Of a DNA stretch of 64,000 bases, positions 50,099-58,582 are shown piece after piece. Below the pieces are notes generated by a model. It did not search any database. It had not been told where the DNA came from and saw only the letters and a program-made list of their open reading frames with translations. Source of the DNA: Collinsella sp. (GTDB lineage: Bacteria; Actinomycetota; Coriobacteriia; Coriobacteriales; Coriobacteriaceae); contig DXZT01000058.1 of assembly GCA_019419545.1 (NCBI GenBank), positions 52,020-116,019 on the forward strand, written 5' to 3'. The stretch's first letter is position 1, and each line of letters begins with the position of its first letter. A program made the translations under genes and the position numbers.

Positions 50099-50155
50099 GG
50101 GAAGTCCTTTCGGGGTGGAGCAAATAGGGTTGATGAGGCGCGTCGCTCGGACGTG

Positions 50156-50641
50156 CTACTCAAATCGCAGTACCGCGCTCTGGGCCGCCTGCATCACACG
50201 TTGGAGCGGCACGCTGTGCTCGCGGGCAAGGCGGGCGCAGTCCTCGTACTCGGGCGCGGCACGCTCGCTGCCGTCGGGCAGGGTGGCCACCTTGACGGCT
50301 ACGTCGCCCCAAGGCGTCGCCACCTGCCCAAAGCGACGCGGCAGGCAAACGCGCTCCATGACCTGACGCCGAATGCCATTCGTCGTGGTTTCCAAAAAGA
50401 TAATCGTCTGCAGGCACTCGATATCCTCATGCGAGCAGATCACCTGCAGCTGCCAGCCGGGGCGGCCTTTCTTGCAGTAGAGGGGCAGCCAGTGCACCTC
50501 GCGCGCACCCGCCTCGCGCAGGCGGTCGGCGGCGTAGGCAAGCACCTCGGGCGACGCGTCATCAATATCGCATTCCAGCTTGACGATGGTTTCGGGCGCA
50601 TCGGTCTCGCGGGACAGCGGGGATGTGCTATCGCATGGCAT
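50156..50641 (-). CDS. larC: Orphan LarC C-terminal half (nickel insertion, LarC2)
   Basis: A 161-aa protein matching only the C-terminal part of LarC ('VKLECDIDDASPEVLAYAAD', 'LYCKKGRPGWQLQVIC', 'LETTTNGIRRQVMERVCLPR', 'VATPWGDVAVKVATLP'). LarC inserts nickel into the pincer cofactor of lactate racemase. In Lactobacillus the full LarC is made by frameshifting between larC1 and larC2, but no larC1-like sequence lies upstream here. ATG 50641 has AAAGGAG 9 nt before it, so it is a proper gene in its own right. Confidence 0.85.
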   Translation of the reverse strand: MPCDSTSPLSRETDAPETIVKLECDIDDASPEVLAYAADRLREAGAREVHWLPLYCKKGRPGWQLQVICSHEDIECLQTIIFLETTTNGIRRQVMERVCLPRRFGQVATPWGDVAVKVATLPDGSERAAPEYEDCARLAREHSVPLQRVMQAAQSAVLRFE

Positions 50642-50784
50642 ACGGTCCGGCTCCTTTCCGCGCGGGCTCGTTTTGTTCATCCAAACGCTAGCACATCGCG
50701 GGCGGCGCAGGGGCGGCGTCATGGGATAGGTGCGACTTTTGCTGGGCGCAAGTGCTGGCGCGCTCCAACGCCGGCCCGCTCCAC

Positions 50785-50854
50785 TCAAACGTGTACGTCA
50801 GCCTCCAAACATGTCATTTTTTGCAGCTTTTGGAGGCTGATGTACACGTTTTGA
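50785..50854. repeat. Long inverted repeat with TGCAAAAAATGACATG loop
   Basis: Arms TCAAACGTGTACGTCAGCC-TCCAAA and its complement (one wobble and one base gap) give a stem of about 25 bp; loop of 18 nt. The 340-bp gap 50642-50981 holds this repeat and no gene that I can support. Confidence 0.75.
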
Positions 50855-50981
50855 GAGCGCAAGCGAGGCCGCACCGCGCGTCGCGCAGCCTTTCCAATCG
50901 ATTTCGACCCCCGGCGTGCCCGGCGTGTTGAGGGCTGCGCCATTACAATGAAGCGGATTCGCTTGACGCAAAGGAGCCGCC

Positions 50982-51893
50982 ATGTCCGCTTGCCCGCTGG
51001 TCGATTGTCACACCCACACCTCGTTTTCGGACGGCCATGCCTCGTTTGATGACAACGTCCGTGCCGCTGCTGCGGCAGGCTGCCGCGTCATGGTCTCGAC
51101 CGACCACCTCGCCCTGCCTGCCAGTATGGATGCTAACTGCGAGGTGCAGGTCGTCGAGGGCGACTTGCCGGCACATCGTCTGGCCTTTGAGGACGCCCGC
51201 AGGCTTGCCGCGCAAATCGCGCCGGAGCTCGAGCTTATCTATGGCTTTGAATGCGATTGGTACGAGGGCTGCGAACCCTTGGTTGAGCGCTGGTCCCGGG
51301 GCGCCGTGGTGCGCTTGGGCAGCGTGCATTGGATTGGCGACCCGGGCGATATCATGGCCGGCGCCGCGGGCACGGCGGGAACGGAGAGCGTCACTCGTCC
51401 CGATACGCCCGATTCGCTTTGTGGCTGGATCGACGACGATACCAACCTGCATGTTTGGGAAAACTTAGGCGTACGCGGCGTATGGGAACACTACGTCGAC
51501 GACTGGTGCCGTGCTTGCGAAAGCTCGCTTAACTTTGACGTGATGGCCCACCCCGACCTGGTCATGCGTTTTTCGAAGGAGGGCTTTGCGCCCGATTTTG
51601 ACCCGGCGCCGTTTTGGGGGCAGATGGCCGAGTGCGCGCACGATACGGGTCGCCGTGTCGAAGTCTCGACCGCCGCGCCGCGTAAGGGCCTCGACGACTA
51701 TTACCCCTCGACGGGGCTGTTGCACTGCTTCGCCCACGCCGAGGTGCCAATCACTTTTGGCTCGGACGCGCATCGCGCCTGCGACATCTGCTGGAACATT
51801 CGCGAGGCTCAGGCCCACGCCTACGACTGCGGTTATCGAACCTTCGACATCCCCCACGCCACCAGCGAATGGGAGTCCACGCCCCTCGCCTAA
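50982..51893 (+). CDS. hisK: Histidinol-phosphatase, PHP type
   Basis: A 303-aa PHP-domain phosphatase. 'VDCHTHTSFSDGHASF' gives the first metal ligands (H-x-H), then 'VSTDHLALP', 'GFECDWYEG', 'LGSVHWI', 'FDVMAHPDLVM', 'VEVSTAA' and 'ITFGSDAHRA'. This fits the HisK/HisJ branch that removes phosphate from histidinol phosphate. It is convergent with the histidine operon, supplying the step for which no HAD/HisN gene is present. Start ATG with AAAGGAG upstream. Confidence 0.85.
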   Translation: MSACPLVDCHTHTSFSDGHASFDDNVRAAAAAGCRVMVSTDHLALPASMDANCEVQVVEGDLPAHRLAFEDARRLAAQIAPELELIYGFECDWYEGCEPLVERWSRGAVVRLGSVHWIGDPGDIMAGAAGTAGTESVTRPDTPDSLCGWIDDDTNLHVWENLGVRGVWEHYVDDWCRACESSLNFDVMAHPDLVMRFSKEGFAPDFDPAPFWGQMAECAHDTGRRVEVSTAAPRKGLDDYYPSTGLLHCFAHAEVPITFGSDAHRACDICWNIREAQAHAYDCGYRTFDIPHATSEWESTPLA

Positions 51894-51924
51894 CTAGTCG
51901 TTTAAGAACGTCCCCAATGACTAG
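51894..51924. repeat. GGGAC-loop hairpin filling the hisK-hisE gap
   Basis: Stem CTAGTCGTT/AATGACTAG (one wobble), 13-nt loop. It starts right after the hisK stop (51893) and its far arm contains the stop codon of hisE (51921-51923). Confidence 0.8.
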
Positions 51925-52238
51925 TGGCGGCGGGCGTTGAGTTCGCCGGCCAGCTCGTCGAGGGTGATGCCATAACGCTCAAGGGTTACGAGCAGGTGGT
52001 AGACCAGGTCGCCGGCCTCGTAGCGGATGTGGTCGTGGTCGTTGTCCTTGCAGGCCATGATGACCTCGCTCGCCTCCTCGGCAAGCTTCTTGAGCAGTTC
52101 GTCCTCGACGTCGGTCAGCAGACGGGCGGTATAGCTCTCCTTCGGCGACGCGTCGCGACGACCGTGAATCACCTCGGCCAGACCCGTCAGCGTCTCGCCG
52201 ATATTTCCCGGCTGCACGTTAGCTGTTCTGACTCCCAT
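51921..52238 (-). CDS. hisE: Phosphoribosyl-ATP diphosphatase
   Basis: Second step of histidine synthesis, 105 aa. MazG-like helical fold with 'SYTARLLTDVEDELLKKLAE', 'EEASEVIMACKDND' and 'EAGDLVYHLLV', carrying the acidic metal-binding residues. It is separate from HisI here; in many bacteria they are fused. Last gene of the operon. Confidence 0.93.
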   Translation of the reverse strand: MGVRTANVQPGNIGETLTGLAEVIHGRRDASPKESYTARLLTDVEDELLKKLAEEASEVIMACKDNDHDHIRYEAGDLVYHLLVTLERYGITLDELAGELNARRH

Positions 52239-52253
52239 GGTTATTTCCTCTCG

Positions 52254-52481
52254 TTACTGCAGCGTAAAGTAGGTACCGGTCTCATCGAACCGAGGCGTTG
52301 CGCCCTTTTTCTCAAAGAACTCAACGATGACGGCATGGGCCTCATCGAGCCTTTCCTTCTCGGCCTCGAGCCAAAGCGACTGCGCCCCGCAGGCATCAGT
52401 CAGGTGCACGCGGCATGGCACGCCCGCGCGGAGGAGCTCGGTGTTGCAGTCGGCGACCTCGAACGGCGTCACGACTTTCAT
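52254..52481 (-). CDS. Small protein in the histidine operon, unknown
   Basis: A 75-aa protein between hisI and hisE. Pattern: 'FEVADCNTELLRAGVPCRVH', 'DACGAQSLWLEAEKERL', 'DETGTYFTLQ'. Two cysteine-containing parts and a likely beta-alpha fold. I believe related short proteins are called RDAC family in coriobacterial annotations, without known function; not verified. Its ATG overlaps the hisI stop (ATGA), so it is translationally coupled. Confidence 0.65.
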   Translation of the reverse strand: MKVVTPFEVADCNTELLRAGVPCRVHLTDACGAQSLWLEAEKERLDEAHAVIVEFFEKKGATPRFDETGTYFTLQ

Positions 52482-52822
52482 CGCACTCCCCCTTCCACGC
52501 GCTTAAAGAAGCAGGTACGGTTGCCGGTATGGCAGGCCGGGCCCGGCGAGTCCACCTTGACCAGCAGCGTATCGCTATCGCAGTCGGCCCAGAGCTCCTT
52601 GACCTCTTGCATGTTGCCACTCGTCGCGCCCTTGTTCCAGAGCTCCTGACGGCTGCGACTCCAAAACCACGTGGTCCCGGTCTTGAGCGTCAGCCCCACC
52701 GACTCCTCGTTCATCCAAGCAACCATAAGCACCTCGCCGGTGTCATGCTGCTGAACCACACAAGGAATCAATCCTTTGGCGTCGTATTTAAGATCAGCAG
52801 CTTCTACTACCTCAGTCATCAT
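52478..52822 (-). CDS. hisI: Phosphoribosyl-AMP cyclohydrolase
   Basis: Third step of the pathway, 114 aa. 'GLIPCVVQQHDTGEVLMVAW', 'TGTTWFWSRSRQELWNKGAT', 'DCDSDTLLVKVDSPGPACHT' and 'CFF' include the Asp and Cys residues that bind metal and zinc. The two adjacent ATGs at 52822/52819 are both possible; GGGAG precedes them. Confidence 0.92.
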   Translation of the reverse strand: MMTEVVEAADLKYDAKGLIPCVVQQHDTGEVLMVAWMNEESVGLTLKTGTTWFWSRSRQELWNKGATSGNMQEVKELWADCDSDTLLVKVDSPGPACHTGNRTCFFKRVEGGVR

Positions 52823-52862
52823 TTCTCCCAAGTAATAACAGTAAGCCCCGCAGGTCGGCGAG

Positions 52863-52963
52863 GGTTGCCCAGGTGCCCGAGATTCCGAGCGACAAGCCCG
52901 ACGACGCGTACTTAAAGTACGCGAGGAGGGTTGGAGCCGGAAGGTCGAGCGCCTGGGCAAGCC
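52863..52963. repeat. Long nested inverted repeat between hisF and hisI
   Basis: Outer arms GGTTGCCCAGGTGC and GCGCCTGGGCAAGCC (two wobble or mismatches), an inner imperfect arm pair containing TTCCG, and an apex GCGTACTT/AAGTACGC at 52906-52922. It lies within the operon, so it is transcribed. Confidence 0.7.
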
Positions 52964-52969
52964 GCAGCG

Positions 52970-53752
52970 CTAGAAGTCCAACCTGACAGGGATGCCTTGA
53001 GAGGCCATATATTCTTTGACTTCGCGAATGCTGAAAGTTCCAAAGTGAAAGACGCTGGCCGCCAGTACGGCGTCGGCTTCGCCCTCGATCACGCCCTCGG
53101 CAAAATGCTCGAGCGTGCCCACGCCGCCGCTTGCGATCACCGGGATCGGCACCGCGCGCGCCACGGCGCGGGTGAGTGCCAGGTCGAAGCCAGCCTTGGT
53201 GCCGTCGCGATCCATGCTGGTGAGCAAGATCTCACCGGCGCCGCGACGAGCCGCTTCCTCGGCCCACGCCACCGCATCGATACCCGTGGCGTTGCGACCG
53301 CCCGCCGTGAAGACCTCCCACTTGTCGGCATCCGGCTGACCGGGCAGGCCCACGCGCTTGGCATCAATCGCCACGACCACGGCCTGGCTGCCAAACGCCG
53401 CGGCGGCCTGGCTGATCAACGACGGATCGCGCACGGCGGCAGAGTTAAGCGACACCTTGTCGGCACCGGCGGCAACCATGGTTCGCATGCCCGCCAAGTC
53501 GCGGAAACCGCCGCCCACGGTATAGGGAATAGCGAGCTCCTCGGCCGCGTGCGCCGCCATCTCGATGGTCGTCGCGCGGTTGTCGCTCGTCGCGGTAATG
53601 TCCAGGAAGACGACCTCGTCTGCACCCTCGCGGTCGTAGGCGCGCGCCAGCTCCACCGGGTCGCCAGCATCGCGCAGGCTCACAAAGTTGACGCCCTTGA
53701 CCACGCGGCCGTCCTTAACATCCAGACAGGGAATCACGCGTTTGGCAAGCAT
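52970..53752 (-). CDS. hisF: Imidazole glycerol phosphate synthase, cyclase subunit
   Basis: TIM-barrel cyclase, 260 aa. Catalytic Asp11-equivalent in 'IPCLDVKDGRVVKG' and Asp130-equivalent in 'VVAIDAKRV'; phosphate-binding 'YTVGGGFRDLAGM' and 'VIASGGVGTLEHF'. Pairs with HisH, which lies two genes away. Confidence 0.96.
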   Translation of the reverse strand: MLAKRVIPCLDVKDGRVVKGVNFVSLRDAGDPVELARAYDREGADEVVFLDITATSDNRATTIEMAAHAAEELAIPYTVGGGFRDLAGMRTMVAAGADKVSLNSAAVRDPSLISQAAAAFGSQAVVVAIDAKRVGLPGQPDADKWEVFTAGGRNATGIDAVAWAEEAARRGAGEILLTSMDRDGTKAGFDLALTRAVARAVPIPVIASGGVGTLEHFAEGVIEGEADAVLAASVFHFGTFSIREVKEYMASQGIPVRLDF

Positions 53753-53755
53753 GGG

Positions 53756-54499
53756 CTACTCCTTCCCTCGGGCGGCGGCCAACGCCTGGGCCAGCGTAAA
53801 GTTGCCCTCGTAGAGCGCACGACCGGTAATGGCACCCTCGATGGCATCCTCGCCCACCGCGGCCAGTGCGCGGATATCGTCGAGCGTCGAGATGCCGCCC
53901 GAAGCCACGACGGGAAAGCCCGCGACCTCGGCCACATGGCGATACGCCGCCACGTCGATGCCCGTCTGCATGCCATCGCGCGCGATGTCGGTATACACCA
54001 GATGCTTAAAGCCCAGCTCGGTGAGCTGCGCCACGGCGTCGTCGAGCGCCACACCCGCGCCGTCGCGCCAACCATTCACCTTGACCTGGCCGTCACGGGC
54101 GGCAATGTCTGCCACCAGTAACTCGCCAAAGCCTTGCGCCGCCACCTCGGCAAATCCCGGCTCGGTCACGAGCACCGTGCCTAGCGCGATGCGACGCGCG
54201 CCGTAGCCGGCCAGCTCGTCGATGCGCGCGAGCGAACGAACGCCGCCGCCCACGTCCGCGGACAGACCGTCGACGCCGCAGATGGCCTTAATCGCTGCCA
54301 AGTTGGCAGCGCACGCGTCCTCGTCCTCGCCAAAGGCAGCGGACAGGTCGACGACGTGCACCCAGCTCGCGCCCTGCTCGGCAAAGGAGCGGGCAACGGC
54401 CACGGGGTCGTCAGAATACACCTTACAGCGGCTCCGGTCGCCGCGCTCCAGGCGCACGACCTTGCCGCCGATCAAATCGATTGCGGGAAACAGAATCAT
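53756..54499 (-). CDS. hisA: ProFAR isomerase
   Basis: TIM-barrel Amadori isomerase, 247 aa. 'FPAIDLIGGKVVRL' with the catalytic Asp, 'SADVGGGVRSLARI', 'YTDIARDGMQTGID' with the second Asp, and 'VVASGGISTLDDI'. Four bp before hisF; its start overlaps the hisH stop. Confidence 0.95.
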   Translation of the reverse strand: MILFPAIDLIGGKVVRLERGDRSRCKVYSDDPVAVARSFAEQGASWVHVVDLSAAFGEDEDACAANLAAIKAICGVDGLSADVGGGVRSLARIDELAGYGARRIALGTVLVTEPGFAEVAAQGFGELLVADIAARDGQVKVNGWRDGAGVALDDAVAQLTELGFKHLVYTDIARDGMQTGIDVAAYRHVAEVAGFPVVASGGISTLDDIRALAAVGEDAIEGAITGRALYEGNFTLAQALAAARGKE

Positions 54500-55197
54500 C
54501 GGCCGGCCCCCTCGACGATGCTCACGAAGTTCTTAAGGATGCGCTGACCCAGCGCAGAGGATTTCTCGGGATGGAACTGGCAGCCCCACACGTTGCCGTG
54601 GCGCACGATGCACGGGAAGCTCCGTGTATAGTGCGTGCGCGCCAACACATCGGCGGCATCGACGTCGTCGGCCACCGCGTAGCTGTGAGTGAAATACATG
54701 TTGGCGCCCTCGGCAAAACCGGCAAGCAACGGATCGGCCGCACCGGCGGGCGTCATGCGCACCTGGTCCCAGCCCACGTGCGGGACCTTCAGACGGCTCG
54801 ACTCCAAGCGCGTGCACGAACCGCGCATAATACCCAGGCCATCGATCCAGGGACCGTCAGCCCGCTCGGAGGCGTTGCCGTCCGCGGCAACACCCTCGTC
54901 CGCAGGCACGCCCTCGTTGCCGCGCTCAAAAAATAGCTGAAGGCCCAGGCAGATGCCGAGCAGCGGAGTTCCGGCGACGACGGCATCGAGCACCGCGTCC
55001 GCCTCGCCGCTCTGGCGCATAAAGGCAATCGCGTCATAGAACGCGCCCACGCCCGGGATGACCAGGCCGTCGGCATTGCGGATCTGCTCCGGATCGTCCG
55101 ACGTGCAGGCGGCGGCACCGGCGCGCGCAAGCCCACGCGCAACGCTCGACAAGTTGCCCTTGTGGTAGTCGACCACCACGACCTTCGGTTCGCCCAC
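54496..55197 (-). CDS. hisH: Imidazole glycerol phosphate synthase, glutaminase subunit
   Basis: Class I glutamine amidotransferase, 233 aa. Nucleophile Cys in 'LLGICLGLQLFF', catalytic His-Glu in 'GCQFHPEKS'. An insert of about 20 residues ('DEGVAADGNASERADG') follows the nucleophile. GTG at 55197 is preferred over the ATG at 55218 because GGGAGGGG lies 4-5 nt upstream and the ATG lies in the repeat hairpin without a ribosome site. Confidence 0.92.
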   Translation of the reverse strand: MGEPKVVVVDYHKGNLSSVARGLARAGAAACTSDDPEQIRNADGLVIPGVGAFYDAIAFMRQSGEADAVLDAVVAGTPLLGICLGLQLFFERGNEGVPADEGVAADGNASERADGPWIDGLGIMRGSCTRLESSRLKVPHVGWDQVRMTPAGAADPLLAGFAEGANMYFTHSYAVADDVDAADVLARTHYTRSFPCIVRHGNVWGCQFHPEKSSALGQRILKNFVSIVEGAGR

Positions 55198-55220
55198 GCG
55201 ACCCCTCCCTTTTCCCATTC

Positions 55221-55337
55221 AAAACCTGCCAAAAAGGGACAGGTTTATTTTGGTCGGTTAAACGTTCACCCACCGTATGAGACAGCATTTCCGCAGATAA
55301 AACCTGCCAAAATAAACCTGTCCCTTTTTGGCAGGTT
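55221..55337. repeat. Pair of inverted GGGAC-loop hairpins
   Basis: Unit 1 (55221-55260): AAAACCTGCCAAAA stem, loop AGGGACAGGTTTA, far arm with a two-base change. Unit 2 (55299-55337): same stem in the opposite orientation, perfect. The stop codon of hisB (55336-55338) overlaps the edge of unit 2. Confidence 0.85.
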
Positions 55338-55923
55338 ACAGCGAACCCTTGGTGCTGGGAATGCCCTGCACGCGAGGGTCCAGCTCACAGGCGCGGCGCA
55401 TCGTGCGGCCCACGGCCTTAAAGGCGGCCTCGATAATGTGATGCGAGTTGCCGCCCGCCAGCTCGCGCACGTGCAGCGTGAGCTTGGCGTCGCGCGCAAA
55501 AGCGTAGAAGAACTCGACGGCCAGCTCGGTATCAAAGCTGCCCACGCGCTCGGTCGGCACGGGCAGCTCGCAGTAGGCCTGCCCGCGGCCCGAAATATCA
55601 ACAGCAGCCATCACAAGCGTCTCGTCCATGGCAATCGCCGCGTCGGCAAAACGCGTAATACCCGCCTTGTCGCCCAGCGCCTGGCAAAACGCCTCACCCA
55701 GCACGATGCCCGTGTCCTCGACGGTGTGATGCGCATCGACCTCGACGTCGCCCACTGCGTGCACCGTCAGATCGAACAGACCATGGCGGCCAAAAGCGTT
55801 GAGCATGTGGTCGAAAAACGGCACGCCGGTCGAGATATCGCACGCGCCAGATCCGTCCAGGTCGAGCTTGACGACAATGTCGGTCTCCCCCGTCTTGCGG
55901 GTCACCTCGGCATAACGGCTCAT
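55336..55923 (-). CDS. hisB: Imidazoleglycerol-phosphate dehydratase
   Basis: A 195-aa monofunctional HisB. 'GVPFFDHMLNAFGRHGLFDL', 'DAHHTVEDTGIVLGEAF' and 'SHHIIEAAFKAVGRTM' contain the His/Glu clusters that bind two manganese ions. No phosphatase domain, consistent with a separate PHP phosphatase. Confidence 0.96.
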   Translation of the reverse strand: MSRYAEVTRKTGETDIVVKLDLDGSGACDISTGVPFFDHMLNAFGRHGLFDLTVHAVGDVEVDAHHTVEDTGIVLGEAFCQALGDKAGITRFADAAIAMDETLVMAAVDISGRGQAYCELPVPTERVGSFDTELAVEFFYAFARDAKLTLHVRELAGGNSHHIIEAAFKAVGRTMRRACELDPRVQGIPSTKGSL

Positions 55924-57039
55924 CTACATCTCCTCCTTCACCAGCGCGGCAAACGCAGCCAGCACCTCGTCGTTTTCCTGTGGGGTGCCCACGGTGATGC
56001 GTAGGCAGTCCGCGAGCCCCGGCGCATAGCTAAAGTCGCGCACCAAAATCGAGTACTCGTCGCGCAGACGCTCGCGCACGCGCGTGGCATGCGGCGTGCG
56101 CACGAGCACAAAGTTCGCCGCGCTCGGCCATGCCTCCACGGGCAGGCCCTCGGCAGCCATCGCGCGCAGGGCGCACAGCTCGCGCTCGCGCTCGGATGCG
56201 ACCTGTGCCACCACGGGCGCGTACGCATCGCGGGCACGCACGCAGGCAAGCGCGGCGGCCTGGCTCAGCACATTGACCGAATAGATCTGGCGAATCGCCG
56301 CGAACACATCGATGACCTCGGGCGCCGCGATCACATAGCCCAGACGCGCGCCGGCGGCGCCAAACGCCTTGGACAGCGTATGCAGAACCACCAGGTTGGG
56401 ATGCTCGGCGATAAGCCCCTGCGCCGTGGTGGCCGCGCCAAACGAATCGTCGGCAAACTCAACGTAGGCCTCGTCGACCATTACCATGCCGGGGCACGCA
56501 TCGCACAGGGCCGCGATAAAGTCGAGCGGCGCCACGTCGCCCGTGGGATTGTTGGGCGAGGTCACGATGGCCAGGCTGCACTCGGGCGCCGCCGCAAGCA
56601 CGGCTGTCTGGTCGAGCTCAAAAGTCGCGGGGTCGCGCCACACGTCGCGCACCTCGGTCTGGCAGAGCGACGCAAAGAACGCGTACTCGCTAAAGCACGG
56701 CGGGCAGTTGAGCAGGGTTCGCCCAGCGCCGCCAAACGCCAGCAGGTAGTTATAAAGCAGCTCGTCACCGCCGTTACCCACGCAGACATTCTCGCGCGTC
56801 ACGCCATGCCAAACGGCCAGCTCGTCGCGCAGGTCGTTGGACATGGGATCGGGATAACGGTTGAGCGGCGTGGCAGCCAGGACGGCGTCGACCGCCTCGC
56901 GCACGCCAGCCGGCACGGGATAGGTGTTCTCGTTGGCCGAAAGGTTGATGCGCGTGGGCGTAAAGTTGGGATCGTAGGGCTCAATGCCGGCCAAGTAGGG
57001 CTGGACGAGTTCCTTCATACGGGGCGTGAGCTCGGCCAT
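55924..57039 (-). CDS. hisC: Histidinol-phosphate aminotransferase
   Basis: PLP aminotransferase of 371 aa. 'INLSANENTYPVPAGV' at the N terminus, 'VGNGGDELLYNYLL', 'VTSPNNPTGDVAPL', 'MVDEAYVEFADDSF' and 'LHTLSKAFGAAGARLGY' with the Schiff-base lysine. ATG 57039 has GGAGG 6 nt upstream and follows the hisD stop by one base. Confidence 0.95.
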   Translation of the reverse strand: MAELTPRMKELVQPYLAGIEPYDPNFTPTRINLSANENTYPVPAGVREAVDAVLAATPLNRYPDPMSNDLRDELAVWHGVTRENVCVGNGGDELLYNYLLAFGGAGRTLLNCPPCFSEYAFFASLCQTEVRDVWRDPATFELDQTAVLAAAPECSLAIVTSPNNPTGDVAPLDFIAALCDACPGMVMVDEAYVEFADDSFGAATTAQGLIAEHPNLVVLHTLSKAFGAAGARLGYVIAAPEVIDVFAAIRQIYSVNVLSQAAALACVRARDAYAPVVAQVASERERELCALRAMAAEGLPVEAWPSAANFVLVRTPHATRVRERLRDEYSILVRDFSYAPGLADCLRITVGTPQENDEVLAAFAALVKEEM

Positions 57040-57040
57040 A

Positions 57041-58477
57041 TCAGGCCTCCTTGCCAGTCGCGCCGGCGCCATCCGCGCTTGTAGCCGCCAGGTCCACGCC
57101 CTCGGCAACCGTCGCCACGGCGTCGCCCGGCCAGGCAACCTTGGTCAGGTCGGCCGCGGCCAGCGACTCGGCGCTCACGGCATCCTCGCCCTGCTCCAAC
57201 ACGCGGCGGCGCAGCGCGGCGGAAAGCGCGTGTGCCCACAGACCCTCGGCCTCGGCTAGACGCTGCGTGGCAGGAGCATCGGAGAGCAGGCCCTCGGGCG
57301 TATAGCAAATGACACTCGAGCGCTTGACGAACTCTTCGACCGAAAGCGGGTTGGAGAACATGGCCGTGCCGCCGGTCGGCAGCGTGTGGTTGTGGCCAGC
57401 AACATAATCGCCGAGCGGCTCGGAGCTCCAAGCGCCCACAAAGATGGCGCCGGCGTTGCGAATGCCGCCGAGCAGGCCCATCGCATCCTCGCAGTGCAGC
57501 TCAAGGTGCTCGGGCGCCACGGTGTTCACCGCCTCGACAGCAGCCGCCATGTCGGCGGCCACCACGATGGTGCCTTCGTTGTCGAGCGAGGCACGCGTGA
57601 TCTCGGCACGCGGGGACTGTGCCACCAGGATGTCGATACCTGCCTCAACCTCACGCGCAAACTGCTCGTCGCAGGTCACCAGATAGCAGGCCGCCAGCGG
57701 ATCATGCTCGGCCTGGGCCATCAGGTCGGCCGCGACCACCATAGGCTTGGCCGTGGCGTCGGCCAGCACGCAGACCTCGGAGGGACCGGCAACCATGTCG
57801 ATTCCCACGTCGCCCGAGACAATCTGCTTGGCGGCGGCAACAAAGGCGTTGCCCGGACCGGTGATCTTGTCGACACGCGGAATGGTCTCGGTGCCGTACG
57901 CCAGCGCGGCCACAGCCTGAGCGCCGCCCACCATATAGATCTCGTCCACGCTGCCGAGCTTTGCCGCGGCGAGCGTGTAGGGGCTGATCAGGCCGTCCTT
58001 TTGCGGCGGCGTCACCATGACCACGCGCTTGACGCCGGCAACCTTGGCGGGAATGGCGTTCATGAGCACCGTGGAGGGATACTGCGCACGACCGCCCGGC
58101 ACGTAGATGCCGGCAGCGGCAAGCGGGGTCACCTTAACGCCGAGCATCGTGCCGTCCGGGCGCGTGGTAAACCAGCTCTGCTCGACCTCGCGCTGGTGGA
58201 ACTCGCGAATCTGACGCGCGGCCTTCTCGAGCGCCGCGACAAAAGCGGGATCGAGGCCTTCGAGCGCAGCATCGATCTGTTCTTGCGGCAGACGGAAGCT
58301 CTGCAGCTCAACACCATCAAAACGCTGACAGTAATCGCACACCGCGGCATCGCCGTTAGCGCGCACGTTGGCCACGATATCGCGGGCGGCGTCGACGATG
58401 TTTTGCGGCAGCACGCCCTTGCGGTTGAGCTGGTTGGTAACGAGGCGCTCACCGGGAGCAAGCTTGATGGTCTTCAT
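57041..58477 (-). CDS. hisD: Histidinol dehydrogenase
   Basis: Zinc enzyme for the last two steps, 478 aa. 'IYVPGGRAQYPSTVLMNAIP', 'VGGAQAVAALAYGTETIPRV', 'IDMVAGPSEVCVLAD' and 'DYVAGHNHTLPTGGTA' hold the conserved Gln/His/Asp ligands and catalytic His. The C terminus has an extra 35 residues rich in Ala/Gly/Asp beyond the usual end. Confidence 0.95.
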   Translation of the reverse strand: MKTIKLAPGERLVTNQLNRKGVLPQNIVDAARDIVANVRANGDAAVCDYCQRFDGVELQSFRLPQEQIDAALEGLDPAFVAALEKAARQIREFHQREVEQSWFTTRPDGTMLGVKVTPLAAAGIYVPGGRAQYPSTVLMNAIPAKVAGVKRVVMVTPPQKDGLISPYTLAAAKLGSVDEIYMVGGAQAVAALAYGTETIPRVDKITGPGNAFVAAAKQIVSGDVGIDMVAGPSEVCVLADATAKPMVVAADLMAQAEHDPLAACYLVTCDEQFAREVEAGIDILVAQSPRAEITRASLDNEGTIVVAADMAAAVEAVNTVAPEHLELHCEDAMGLLGGIRNAGAIFVGAWSSEPLGDYVAGHNHTLPTGGTAMFSNPLSVEEFVKRSSVICYTPEGLLSDAPATQRLAEAEGLWAHALSAALRRRVLEQGEDAVSAESLAAADLTKVAWPGDAVATVAEGVDLAATSADGAGATGKEA

Positions 58478-58512
58478 ATCGGTATCCCCTATCGGTCGAG
58501 GTTTTGTTCGAA

Positions 58513-58555
58513 AAACGAGAGACCGGGCGGCGGCGTCAGTCGGCCCGCCGCCCGG
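58513..58555 (-). terminator. Hairpin with T-run between hisZG and hisD
   Basis: Stem CCGGGCGGCGG/CCGCCGCCCGG followed on the minus strand by TCTCGTTTTTCG. It could partly end transcription after the first gene, so that hisZG is made in excess, or act as a processing site. Confidence 0.55.
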
Positions 58556-58582
58556 ACGTTGGGGCGCCCGTGCGTGCTCGCG

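Noticed and set aside
50642..50790. Programmed frameshift joining a LarC1 to LarC2
   Set aside because: No LarC1-like sequence is present in any frame upstream.
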